14,114 bases of DNA from Candidatus Pelagibacterales bacterium (GTDB taxonomy: Bacteria; Pseudomonadota; Alphaproteobacteria; TMED109). The position numbers and the translations under genes were made by a program. The DNA lies in the NCBI GenBank assembly GCA_002732015.1, contig PCCU01000002.1, forward strand, positions 1 to 14,114, written 5' to 3'. Within the stretch, counting starts at the first letter, position 1, and every line of letters begins with the position of its first letter. Shown one piece after another: positions 8,291 through 14,114 of the stretch. The notes beneath the pieces are model-generated. The model did no database searches, was not told where the DNA came from, and saw nothing but the letters and a program-made list of their open reading frames with translations.

Positions 8291-8324
8291 TTTTCCACAA
8301 CTGTGTATAATAACATGGGGATAA
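8291..8324. promoter_or_regulatory. Cluster of three DnaA-box-like sites at the nrdAB promoter
   Basis: Minus-strand TTATACACA (8310-8302) fits the DnaA-box consensus TTATNCACA exactly. Flanking it are TTTTCCACA on plus (8291-8299) and TTATCCCCA on minus (8324-8316), each one base away from TTATCCACA. Three sites within 34 bp just before the nrdA start is more than expected by chance. DnaA boxes also control nrdAB in E. coli. That DnaA binds here is inferred. Confidence 0.5.
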
Positions 8325-8325
8325 G

Positions 8326-8383
8326 TTACTATATATTGTAGTTTAATTTATTTTAATATCTAAATATTGCGTATATATGAGAT
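8326..8383. promoter_or_regulatory. Candidate tandem NrdR boxes upstream of nrdA
   Basis: The 16-mer at 8326-8341 contains CTATATATTGT, matching every core position of the NrdR box (consensus acaCwAtATaTwGtgt). A weaker partner, with only the ATATAT core matching, is centred 42 bp upstream at 8368-8383. That is four helical turns away, a spacing described for paired NrdR boxes. NrdR is the usual nucleotide-sensing repressor of bacterial RNR genes. The first box is fairly convincing; the second is weak in such AT-rich DNA. Confidence 0.5.
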
Positions 8384-8471
8384 ATAGTCAATACGAAAAA
8401 ACAAAATAATTTAAAAATTTTTAATATTTAGAACAAAAATAGAACAATTTTTATTTTTATACAAGGTATAT

Positions 8472-8500
8472 TTTGCTTTTGTAATATCTTTCAATATAAT
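8472..8500 (+). promoter_or_regulatory. Promoter of the adenosyltransferase gene, probably giving a leaderless mRNA
   Basis: A perfect -10 TATAAT (8495-8500) sits 17 bases after TTTGCT (or 16 after TTGCTT), a weak -35. The -10 ends 7 bases before the ATG at 8508, so RNA would start at or next to the A of the start codon. No Shine-Dalgarno is present. Confidence 0.5.
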
Positions 8501-8507
8501 ATGACAA

Positions 8508-9080
8508 ATGGTAAAAATAGACAAAGTATATACAAGAGGAGGTGACAAAGGAAAAACTTCTTTAGGCGATGGCTCAAGAGTACCTAAAACAGACAAAGTA
8601 ATAATTGCACTTGCTAATATAGAAGAATTAAACGCTAATTTGGGATATGTTATTTGTAAATTGCCAAGGGAATACAGGAATATTTTTCTTAATATTCAAA
8701 ATGATTTATTTGACTTGGGGGCAGATATAATTACTCCTAAAACAAAAAAAAATTCATTAAGAATTAAAAAAAGTTATATTACCAATCTCGAAAATGAAAT
8801 AGACAAAATACTTTCTAAACTTCCGTCTTTAAGGTCATTTATATTGCCTGGAGGAACAGAAATTTCATCAAGAATTCATGTAGCTCGAACAGTTTGTAGA
8901 AGATGCGAGACAGCTATTTTAGAACTAAATAGAAAAAAAACTGTCAATTCTGAAATCTTAAAATATATTAATAGATTATCAGACTTTTTATTTGTTGTAG
9001 CAAGAAAAATTAATTTGAAAAACAATCAAGAAGTTTTATGGAAACCAGGTATTAATAACAAAATTAAAAACGGAGATTAA
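8508..9080 (+). CDS. pduO: PduO-type ATP:cob(I)alamin adenosyltransferase
   Basis: A 190-residue cytosolic enzyme that transfers the adenosyl group of ATP to cob(I)alamin, forming adenosylcobalamin. The N-terminal ATP loop YTRGGDKGKTSLGDGSRVPK is at residues 8-27, LPGGTE at 113-118, and the family signature RIHVARTVCRRCE at 122-134. The helix YINRLSDFLFVVAR (153-166) closes the domain. The length is typical of stand-alone PduO proteins. No B12 biosynthesis or B12-dependent enzyme lies in the window, and the RNR here does not need B12, so the user of the cofactor is elsewhere. It is followed after one base by the M20 hydrolase, so the two are co-transcribed. Confidence 0.95.
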   Translation: MVKIDKVYTRGGDKGKTSLGDGSRVPKTDKVIIALANIEELNANLGYVICKLPREYRNIFLNIQNDLFDLGADIITPKTKKNSLRIKKSYITNLENEIDKILSKLPSLRSFILPGGTEISSRIHVARTVCRRCETAILELNRKKTVNSEILKYINRLSDFLFVVARKINLKNNQEVLWKPGINNKIKNGD

Positions 9081-9081
9081 A

Positions 9082-10236
9082 ATGCCAATTCAAAATAGAA
9101 TAGCAGAATTTCAAAAAGACATGCAAAAATGGAGACATTATTTTCATCAATTTCCTGAACTTGCTTACAAAGAAATAAATACAGCAAAAAAAGTTGTAGA
9201 GTTACTTAAAAAGTTTAAAGTTGATAAAATTGAAACTGGCATAGGAGGAACAGGAGTAGTTGCTACTTTAAAAAATGGTAATGGAAAATCGGTAGGTCTT
9301 AGAGCAGATATGGATGCTCTCCCTATTAAAGAAGAAAATAATAAACATTATTGCTCTAAAAATAAAGGAGTTATGCATGCTTGTGGGCATGACGGTCATA
9401 CTACTATGTTACTAGGAGCTGTAAAATATCTATCTGAAACCAAAAAATTTAATGGTGAAGTGGTATTTATTTTTCAACCTGCAGAGGAAGGCTTTGCAGG
9501 AGCAAAAGCCATGATAGAAGATGGCCTATTTAAAAAATATCCCGTTGACGAAATATATGGTATGCATAATATGCCTAATTTAAAAGAAGGTATCTTGGCA
9601 GTTCAAGAAGGACCAAGACTGGCAGCAGCAGATAATTTTGAAATTGAAATAGTGGGGAAAGGTGCTCACGGGGCAATGCCTTCTAATTCTATTGATCCCA
9701 TTGTTTGTGGAGCAGCTGTGGTACAAAATCTTCAACATATAGTTTCTAGAAACTCTAACCCTAAAGAAACTCTAGTAATAACTATAGCTTCTTTTCATTC
9801 TGGAAAAGCAAATAATGTAATTCCTAAAAATGCTATATTAAATGGAACGATCAGATATTATGACGATGATATTGGAAAGATGGTAAAAAAAAGATTTTAT
9901 GAAGTTGTTAACAATACTTGTGAAGCATACGGAGCAAAATCTGTTATAAATTTTCAAAAAGGATACCCGGCTACAATTAATCATAAAAAGCAAAGTGAGT
10001 TTGCCTATAATGTTGCTAAAAAAGTTAATGGAAAAAATTCTTCCAATTTACAAAGCCCCATGATGGGGTCAGAAGATTTTTCATATTTCCTAAAAGAAGT
10101 TCCAGGAGCTTTTGCTTGGATAGGAAATGGAAAGTCTGCATCTCTTCATAACCCTAAGTATGATTTTAATGATAATATTCTTAGTACAGGAGCAAGCTTT
10201 TTAGCTACATTAGCAGAGGATTATTTAAATAAATAA
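9082..10236 (+). CDS. M20 family metal-dependent amidohydrolase (hippurate / N-acyl-amino-acid hydrolase type)
   Basis: A 384-residue M20D-type enzyme that hydrolyses N-acyl amino acids or similar amides; the substrate cannot be told from sequence. Metal-site residues are all present: C101 and H103 in HACGHDGHT (99-107), E135-E136 in QPAEEG, H162 in GMHNMP, and H356 in SLHNPKYDF near the C-terminus. RADMDALP (74-81) and MGSEDFSYF are further family marks. The dimerisation domain is at about residues 185-300. There is no signal peptide, so it is cytoplasmic. The Shine-Dalgarno GGAG lies 6 bases before the ATG and inside the end of the preceding gene, which indicates coupled translation. A peroxiredoxin remnant follows after its stop. 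Confidence 0.93.
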   Translation: MPIQNRIAEFQKDMQKWRHYFHQFPELAYKEINTAKKVVELLKKFKVDKIETGIGGTGVVATLKNGNGKSVGLRADMDALPIKEENNKHYCSKNKGVMHACGHDGHTTMLLGAVKYLSETKKFNGEVVFIFQPAEEGFAGAKAMIEDGLFKKYPVDEIYGMHNMPNLKEGILAVQEGPRLAAADNFEIEIVGKGAHGAMPSNSIDPIVCGAAVVQNLQHIVSRNSNPKETLVITIASFHSGKANNVIPKNAILNGTIRYYDDDIGKMVKKRFYEVVNNTCEAYGAKSVINFQKGYPATINHKKQSEFAYNVAKKVNGKNSSNLQSPMMGSEDFSYFLKEVPGAFAWIGNGKSASLHNPKYDFNDNILSTGASFLATLAEDYLNK

Positions 10237-10272
10237 GTTCATGAATTATTGCTACTACTAAGCGAGGAATTA

Positions 10273-10506
10273 ATGATCTTAACCTATCCTATGAGTAGTG
10301 GTAGAAACTTTAATGAGACTTTAAGAGTTTTAGATTCTTGTCAATTAACTGCTAACTATAAAGTGGCTACTCCTGCCAATTGGGAATCGGGTGATGATGT
10401 TATTATAATTCCATCAGTTAGCAATGAAGAAGCAAAAAAGATTTTTCCTAATGGATGGAAAACTATTAAATCATATTTGAGACTTTTAGCTGACCTTTCA
10501 AAATAA
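10273..10506 (+). pseudogene. C-terminal fragment of a 1-Cys peroxiredoxin (Prx6/AhpC-TSA family)
   Basis: This 77-residue stretch matches only the last third of Prx6-type peroxiredoxins: LTYPMSSGRNFNETLRVLDS, then QLTANYKVATPANW, then the GDDVIIIP loop and FPNGWKTIKSYLRL at the end. The thioredoxin-fold part with the catalytic PxxxTxxC is missing, and nothing like it lies upstream, where the M20 gene ends at 10236. It cannot be a peroxidase. The frame is undamaged and in phase with the upstream stop. An AGGA lies 5 bases before the ATG at 10273 (a TTG at 10249 is also open), so the piece may still be translated. It is most simply a deletion remnant; a stand-alone dimerisation-domain protein is less likely. 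Confidence 0.75.
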
Positions 10507-10521
10507 ATAATTAAATAACGT

Positions 10522-10537
10522 TTTAAAATATTTTAAA
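10522..10537. repeat. 16-bp perfect A/T palindrome after the peroxiredoxin remnant
   Basis: TTTAAAATATTTTAAA is its own reverse complement. It lies in the gap (10507-10685) between the peroxiredoxin fragment and tRNA-Phe. It has no G/C pairs and no T-run after it, so a terminator role is doubtful. Apart from this and the tRNA promoter I see nothing firm in the gap. Confidence 0.4.
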
Positions 10538-10648
10538 TTAAACTTTATATATTTTTAAATAAAAAAGTATTAAGGCCACGCCTATGCAACTTAAATAGGG
10601 TATAATTAAATTTATTTAAAAATTAGTGGTTTTTTATAAAAAAAACTC

Positions 10649-10676
10649 TAGACATCACGACTTATATCTTTATTAT
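10649..10676 (+). promoter_or_regulatory. Promoter of tRNA-Phe
   Basis: TAGACA (10649-10654), one base from the TTGACA consensus, and TATTAT (10671-10676), one base from TATAAT, are 16 bases apart. Initiation would fall at about 10683, three bases before the mature tRNA 5' end. Position and fit make it a good candidate. Confidence 0.55.
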
Positions 10677-10685
10677 TTTTTAAGT

Positions 10686-10758
10686 GCCTAGGTAGCTCAG
10701 TTGGTAGAGCATGCGACTGAAAATCGCAGTGTCGGTGGTTCAATCCCACCCCTGGGCA
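10686..10758 (+). tRNA. tRNA-Phe, anticodon GAA
   Basis: A full cloverleaf is present. The acceptor stem is GCCTAGG with CCTGGGC (one U-G pair), the D arm is GCTC-AGTTGGTA-GAGC, the anticodon arm TGCGA-CTGAAAA-TCGCA gives GAA, and the T arm is GGTGG-TTCAATC-CCACC. The discriminator is A at 10758. The next bases are CCG, so CCA is not encoded and must be added; the tRNA-Leu in this window does encode CCA. Confidence 0.97.
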
Positions 10759-10780
10759 CCGCCATAACTTGATAAGCTCA

Positions 10781-10799
10781 TATCATGATAGCTAGCTAT
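10781..10799. repeat. Two overlapping short palindromes after tRNA-Phe
   Basis: TATCATGATA (10781-10790) and ATAGCTAGCTAT (10788-10799) are both perfect and share three bases. They lie between the convergent tRNA-Phe and the end of the ahp operon. No T-run follows on either strand, so they are not classic terminators; an operator or transcript-end structure is possible. Confidence 0.4.
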
Positions 10800-10834
10800 T
10801 CTAAAAATTTATTAATTTGTATATTTTGAAACTT

Positions 10835-11017
10835 CTATTCTAACCATCTAGCATCTGGAGAAATAGCCTCTGGTTTAATTTTTTTTTCAGTATTTAATTT
10901 AACTATTATAGTACTTTTTAGCCTATTTTTTTTTGCATAGTTTTTACTACCTAAGAAAAAGGCCAAAATAATAAAAATAAAAAAAATTGTTATACCCATT
11001 AAAGGATGATAATTCAT
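10835..11017 (-). CDS. Small single-helix membrane protein with SPDAxWL tail (copy 2), last gene of the ahp operon
   Basis: A 60-residue protein of unknown function. MNYHPLMGI leads into one hydrophobic helix (about 6-23) ending FFLGSK, followed by a Lys-rich linker and the C-terminal ISPDARWLE. The start, helix and tail match the 68-residue protein at 1885-2091 almost position by position, with a shorter linker. Its ATG overlaps the ahpD stop in an ATGA junction, so translation is coupled to ahpD and the protein is probably made with the peroxide-detoxifying pair. A role in the membrane under oxidative or iron stress is an inference from position only. Confidence 0.8.
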   Translation of the reverse strand: MNYHPLMGITIFFIFIILAFFLGSKNYAKKNRLKSTIIVKLNTEKKIKPEAISPDARWLE

Positions 11018-11535
11018 TTTACTACTCTCATAATATTTGCAACTGCATTCATTATAGATGCTATTCTTGCTACTGCCTGAATACTTTGAGTTGGAATATT
11101 GCTTTCCTTTAATACTTCCTCATGAGCATTTATACATTTACCACACCCCATAATTATAGCTACTGCTAAACATAACATTTCAAAATCTGGCTTAGATATT
11201 TTATGTTTATTCATATATTGCATTCTTAAATTTGCTGGCATAGTAGAGTAACTATTATCTTTTGCTAGGTGTGTAAATCTATAATATATTGCATTCATAG
11301 ACATTAATGAGTAAGCGCCAAAAATATCATCTATATATAAAGGGTCAATATTTTCCTTAGCCTCATTTAATGCAGCCTTAGTTAAATCTTCCATTTTTGT
11401 AGCAAGACTGGATACTAAAATTGTTCCATACAGTTGCTGTTGATTTAAGATATTTTCGTTAACTATTTTAGAATAGTTCAGTTTAATATCTTTAGCATAT
11501 TCTGGAAAAGTGCTTAGGGTATCTTGAATATTCAT
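11014..11535 (-). CDS. ahpD: Alkylhydroperoxidase AhpD (AhpC-reducing partner)
   Basis: A 173-residue all-helical protein that, in the well-studied mycobacterial case, relays electrons to AhpC and has weak peroxidase activity of its own. The catalytic set E119, C131, C134 and H138 (CGKCINAHEEVL, residues 131-142) is complete and sits within one residue of the mycobacterial numbering. I chose the ATG at 11535, where the family N-terminus begins (MNIQDTLSTFPEYAKD). The frame stays open 25 codons further upstream, but that part overlaps the ahpC end and has no family resemblance. It starts 13 bases after ahpC and overlaps the next small gene by 4 bases. No AhpF is present, which fits AhpD as the reductant. 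Confidence 0.94.
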   Translation of the reverse strand: MNIQDTLSTFPEYAKDIKLNYSKIVNENILNQQQLYGTILVSSLATKMEDLTKAALNEAKENIDPLYIDDIFGAYSLMSMNAIYYRFTHLAKDNSYSTMPANLRMQYMNKHKISKPDFEMLCLAVAIIMGCGKCINAHEEVLKESNIPTQSIQAVARIASIMNAVANIMRVVK

Positions 11536-11548
11536 AATATAATTTTTT

Positions 11549-12094
11549 TTATATAGTATCTCCGCCAACAGGCCTATTACATGGGCACAACTCATCTGTT
11601 TGTAAGGCATCGAGAATTCTTAAAGTTTCTTTTGGGTTTCTTCCTACATTTAGATTATTTACGCTTACGTGTTGAATTATATTATGAGGATCTACAATAA
11701 ATGTTGCTCTTAAAGCAACCCCCTCGTCAGATCTAATTCCTAGTGCATCTACAAGTGTTCCCTCGGTATCTGCAAAAGACCATTGGTTTAGCTTATTTAA
11801 ATCTTTGTGTTCTCTTCTCCAAGCTAGTTTACAATGCTCGTTGTCTGTACTTCCTCCTAAAACAATACAATCTCTATCTAAAAACTCTTGATTTAGGTTA
11901 GCATACTCAACAATTTCAGTAGGACAGACAAAAGTAAAATCCTTAGGGTAAAAGTACAAAACTTTCCATTTTTCTGGAAAAGACTTTTCATTAATTTCCT
12001 CAAATGCACTTTCTCCTTTTTCTTCGTGATTTTCAAAACTTGGCTTTACCCCAACCACGTTAAAGCTTTCTAATTTTTCGCCTACACCTTTCAT
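11549..12094 (-). CDS. ahpC: Alkyl hydroperoxide reductase AhpC (2-Cys peroxiredoxin)
   Basis: A 181-residue thiol peroxidase that reduces hydrogen peroxide, organic peroxides and possibly peroxynitrite. The peroxidatic Cys is C57 in FYPKDFTFVCPTE (48-60). The resolving Cys is in the C-terminal ELCPCNRP (C170/C172). The Arg of GVALRATFIVDP completes the active site. The C-terminus is the short AhpC form that pairs with AhpD rather than the longer AhpF-dependent type. A strong Shine-Dalgarno (AAGGAG) lies before the ATG, and the upstream unknown gene ends 9 bases away, so it is an internal operon gene. Operon control by iron or peroxide is inferred from the boxes at 12599-12635. Confidence 0.96.
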   Translation of the reverse strand: MKGVGEKLESFNVVGVKPSFENHEEKGESAFEEINEKSFPEKWKVLYFYPKDFTFVCPTEIVEYANLNQEFLDRDCIVLGGSTDNEHCKLAWRREHKDLNKLNQWSFADTEGTLVDALGIRSDEGVALRATFIVDPHNIIQHVSVNNLNVGRNPKETLRILDALQTDELCPCNRPVGGDTI

Positions 12095-12103
12095 TATTTC
12101 TCC

Positions 12104-12568
12104 TTAATGTAACGTTTTATAAAAGTAATTAGATACTACCTTTTTATTAATAGTTTCTCTAAAATAGTTTAGATCTGTGTCAAGATTAGCCTTTTTAAAA
12201 GCAATAGCTAGGTTTCTTGCGCTCTCAGTAAATAACTCGGCATAATTATCCAACTTCCATAAAGTTATATAATAATTATTATTAAAATTATTTTTTTTAT
12301 GTACTTCTATACAATCAATTAATTTTATTTCAGCTTCTGTCAAATCCTGTACACAAATAGGCTGCAATTGAAATTTACTTTCTATCCTTAATAGGTATAA
12401 GTATTTCTTTAGTAGCTCAGATCCATTATTTATTCCTACTTTACTATAAGCTAAATCAACCAAATCATATTTGCTAGGTTTTGTCCTGCAAGAACCATGA
12501 AAAAAAACTCTTGAAGTCCATAAAAGTAATTGCGCCCCAAAGGGTAAATCATGATATTTTAAACTCAT
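12104..12568 (-). CDS. Uncharacterised protein heading the iron/peroxide operon
   Basis: A 154-residue soluble-looking protein that I do not recognise. It begins MSLKYHDLPFGAQLLLWTSR, is mostly helical by pattern, and has three Cys (27, 72, 86), the middle one in PICVQDLTEAEIKLIDC. There is no signal peptide or clear membrane helix. The frame stays open to an ATG at 12619, but the extra 17 residues are atypical and would overlap the Fur-like box. A -10-like TATATT ends 6 bases before the ATG at 12568, so I take that start and a leaderless mRNA. ahpC follows after 9 bases. Its place as first gene behind iron-type boxes suggests a role in iron or peroxide handling, by inference only. Confidence 0.7.
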   Translation of the reverse strand: MSLKYHDLPFGAQLLLWTSRVFFHGSCRTKPSKYDLVDLAYSKVGINNGSELLKKYLYLLRIESKFQLQPICVQDLTEAEIKLIDCIEVHKKNNFNNNYYITLWKLDNYAELFTESARNLAIAFKKANLDTDLNYFRETINKKVVSNYFYKTLH

Positions 12569-12574
12569 AATGAT

Positions 12575-12603
12575 AATATAGCACAACTTATATACTTTGC
12601 AAA
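12575..12603 (-). promoter_or_regulatory. Promoter of the ahp operon
   Basis: On the minus strand TTTGCA (12603-12598), a 17-base spacer and TATATT (12580-12575) form a plausible sigma70-type promoter. The start point would fall at the ATG (12568). The Fur-like box overlaps the -35. A second pair of NATAAT hexamers (CATAATGATAAT, 12566-12577) overlaps the -10 and start codon. Confidence 0.5.
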
Positions 12604-12617
12604 TGATAATCATTACC
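12599..12617. promoter_or_regulatory. Fur-type iron box
   Basis: The 19-mer GCAAATGATAATCATTACC matches 16 of 19 positions of the classical Fur box (GATAATGATAATCATTATC). The 15-mer from 12604 matches the 7-1-7 form TGATAATnATTATCA at all but one defined position. It covers the -35 of the ahp operon promoter, where a Fur-family protein would repress. In alphaproteobacteria Fur-like proteins may sense iron or manganese (Mur), so the metal is uncertain. Confidence 0.65.
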
Positions 12618-12618
12618 A

Positions 12619-12635
12619 TTGAGAATAATTCTTAT
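12619..12635. promoter_or_regulatory. Irr/PerR-type box (iron control element-like)
   Basis: The core AGAA-TAA-TTCT (12622-12632) is the inverted repeat of the alphaproteobacterial Irr box (TTTAGAAnnnTTCTAAA), with 3 mismatches in the outer bases. It also resembles a PerR-type 7-1-7 site. It sits directly upstream of the Fur-like box, so the operon may read two Fur-family regulators. Confidence 0.45.
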
Positions 12636-12696
12636 AATTTTTTATTTATAAATAGTATATGCTCTAAATTTATATAAAAATTATTTTTAAAATTGA

Positions 12697-14114
12697 TTAC
12701 TTTATATTTTTTAACTTAGTTTTCCAAAAACAAATAGGTAAAAATGTTGCTATAATGAATGAGATAAATAATAGTGATTGAGTAATATATAAAGGAAAAT
12801 ATTTTATCGGTATTACAAATCCTATTAGAAATGATTTTGAAAAGTCTGGAGCAGGAAAAAATAGTAATCCTGTAAAAAGGCCTGCTAATATTGAAACAAA
12901 AATACGTTTCTCATCAAAATTTTTTTTGTAAAAGCCGAAAAAAATACTTAATACTGCTGAACAACAAAATAGATCAGCAAGAAGAAATAAATATAAAATG
13001 CTTAAACCTTTAGATGCAACAATAAATGTTATTAAAGATATAAAAATTAATAGTTTTTTAGATAATTTTAAACTGTCCTCTTTGAAATTTATAATATGCT
13101 TTGCATCCACAACTATCAAACTTGAGATCGCATTTATTAAAGTGTCTATACTACTAACAGTAAGTGATATTGCCAAAAAAACTATCACCAAAGAAATAAT
13201 AATACCTTGTTCATTAATTAATAACGAAAAAAAAGCTAAATCAGGTACTACATTACTATTATTTGAAACTGCTACTAGTCCTGTAAATCCCATTATAAAA
13301 ACTATGGGGATTATTATCAAAAAAGAAATAGTTAGACTCTTTTCTAAAATTTTATTATTTTTAGCTGCATAGACTCTTTGCCAGTTACCTTGATGAAATA
13401 AATTTGTAGCAGAAACTGCTATAAAAAAAGTTAGTCCAGCGGTAAAGTTAGTGTAATAACTAAAACTAAGCAAGTTAGGCTTACTATTGTATATATAATT
13501 AAAGTTAAAAATTGTAGAGTTAAAATAAATTAAGAATGAAAAACTAATTAGTAATAAAATTATTAACATTAAGAATTGTATATTGTCAGTTAATATTGAA
13601 GCTCTCAATCCTCCGTATAATGTATAAGTAAGTGAACTTGAAATTATTATAATTGAAGTTATCCATAAAGCTGTACCAGATAAATATTTTATTAGAATTG
13701 CTACGGCTGTTACTTCTGCTATTAAAAAATTGTCATGTAAAATATAGATAATAATAATATTAATTTAAATATCTTTTTTCCAAACTTAAGTCTTACCATC
13801 TCGGTAAAAGTGTGTCCTTCTGGATACTGGTCTCTTACTTTTTTTCCCAATTTAATAAGCAAAAATAAAGGAAATGCCGTTCCTAAAGCATAACCCATAA
13901 CAGCTCCTATACCTCCCCAGGTGGCTGCTGATGATGGACCAAAAAGTATCCATGTTCCTAAAGCAGACGCGACTAAGCTAGAGGTTAATGAATATAGTCC
14001 CATTGACCTATTCGCTACTAAATAATTAGTTATTCCTCTAAATTTTCTAGAATAATAAACTCCTATTATGATAAATAAAGTGCTTATAAAAAAAAGAGTT
14101 CCTATTGCAAAATT
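12697..14114 (-). pseudogene. Sodium:solute symporter (SSS family), frameshifted and cut by the window edge
   Basis: An inner-membrane Na+-coupled transporter, about 470 residues within the window, with the 5' end beyond 14114. The open frame continues from the edge (IGTLFFISTLFIIIGVYYSR) through SLTSSLVASALGTWILFGP to a stop at 13722. The reading then resumes one frame over as LIAEVTAVAILIKYLSG and runs to 12697. One extra T in the six-T run (plus-strand A6, 13724-13729) would join both parts perfectly. Family marks are NWQRVYAAKN and the Ser-rich SSIDTLINAISS helix. At least ten membrane segments can be seen. Substrate is unknown. Conservation on both sides suggests a very recent loss, a sequencing slip or slippage at the T-run. 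Confidence 0.85.

Noticed and set aside
8284..8316. Upstream ATG of nrdA (11 extra codons)
   Set aside because: It has no Shine-Dalgarno, lies within the promoter-like and DnaA-box-like sequence, and adds residues with no family resemblance. It remains possible.
10601..10606. Perfect TATAAT in the gap before tRNA-Phe
   Set aside because: It has no fitting -35 and lies 80 bases before the tRNA; the pair at 10649/10671 fits better.
10759..10834. Attachment site or island boundary at tRNA-Phe
   Set aside because: There is no integrase or mobile gene nearby, and I found no repeat of the tRNA 3' end in the window.
11536..11610. 25-codon N-terminal extension of ahpD
   Set aside because: It overlaps the end of ahpC in another frame; the AhpD family N-terminus starts at 11535.
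12998..13372. Plus-strand open frame of 124 codons
   Set aside because: It is antisense to the symporter; the minus-strand reading has clear SSS motifs.

Overview
The window is a compact, very AT-rich bacterial segment (about 70 % A+T by eye) with short gaps and small operons. Its gene families point to an alphaproteobacterium with a streamlined genome, probably marine: stand-alone CinA-type protein, HspQ, cytochrome c556, form II CoxL-like molybdoenzyme, short class Ia ribonucleotide reductase, PduO-type adenosyltransferase, and AhpC paired with AhpD. I cannot place it more exactly; SAR11-like or other AT-rich marine lineages are plausible. There are no insertion sequences, prophage genes or CRISPR arrays.

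Layout. 1-1031: tRNA-Leu(UAA) and a CinA-type protein on the minus strand, then a divergent promoter gap with a hairpin plus T-run in the cinA leader. 1032-2677: plus-strand map, a 68-residue membrane protein and a periplasmic cytochrome c556. 2680-3024: hspQ on the minus strand, convergent with the cytochrome gene. 3128-5416: a CoxL/xanthine-dehydrogenase-type large subunit with no partner subunits beside it. 5425-8283: nrdA-nrdB on the minus strand, behind a promoter with DnaA-box-like and NrdR-box-like sites. 8508-10236: plus-strand cobalamin adenosyltransferase and an M20 amidohydrolase, followed by the severed C-terminal part of a 1-Cys peroxiredoxin. 10686-10758: tRNA-Phe(GAA). 10835-12568: a minus-strand operon of unknown gene, ahpC, ahpD and a small membrane protein, behind Fur-like and Irr/PerR-like boxes. 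12697-14114: a sodium:solute symporter broken by a one-base frameshift and cut by the window edge.

How the genes work together. The best functional unit is the iron- and peroxide-linked operon at 10835-12568. AhpC reduces peroxides, AhpD probably re-reduces AhpC, and two uncharacterised proteins flank them. The last of these is a paralogue of the small protein after map, so the window holds two copies of one undescribed-looking family with an N-terminal membrane helix and a C-terminal SPDAxWL motif. nrdAB encodes the aerobic dNTP supply; its alpha subunit lacks the ATP-cone, and its promoter carries sites that could couple it to replication (DnaA) and nucleotide status (NrdR). Several first genes have a -10-like hexamer 6-7 nt before the ATG and no Shine-Dalgarno, whereas several operon-internal genes have clear ones, which suggests leaderless transcription.
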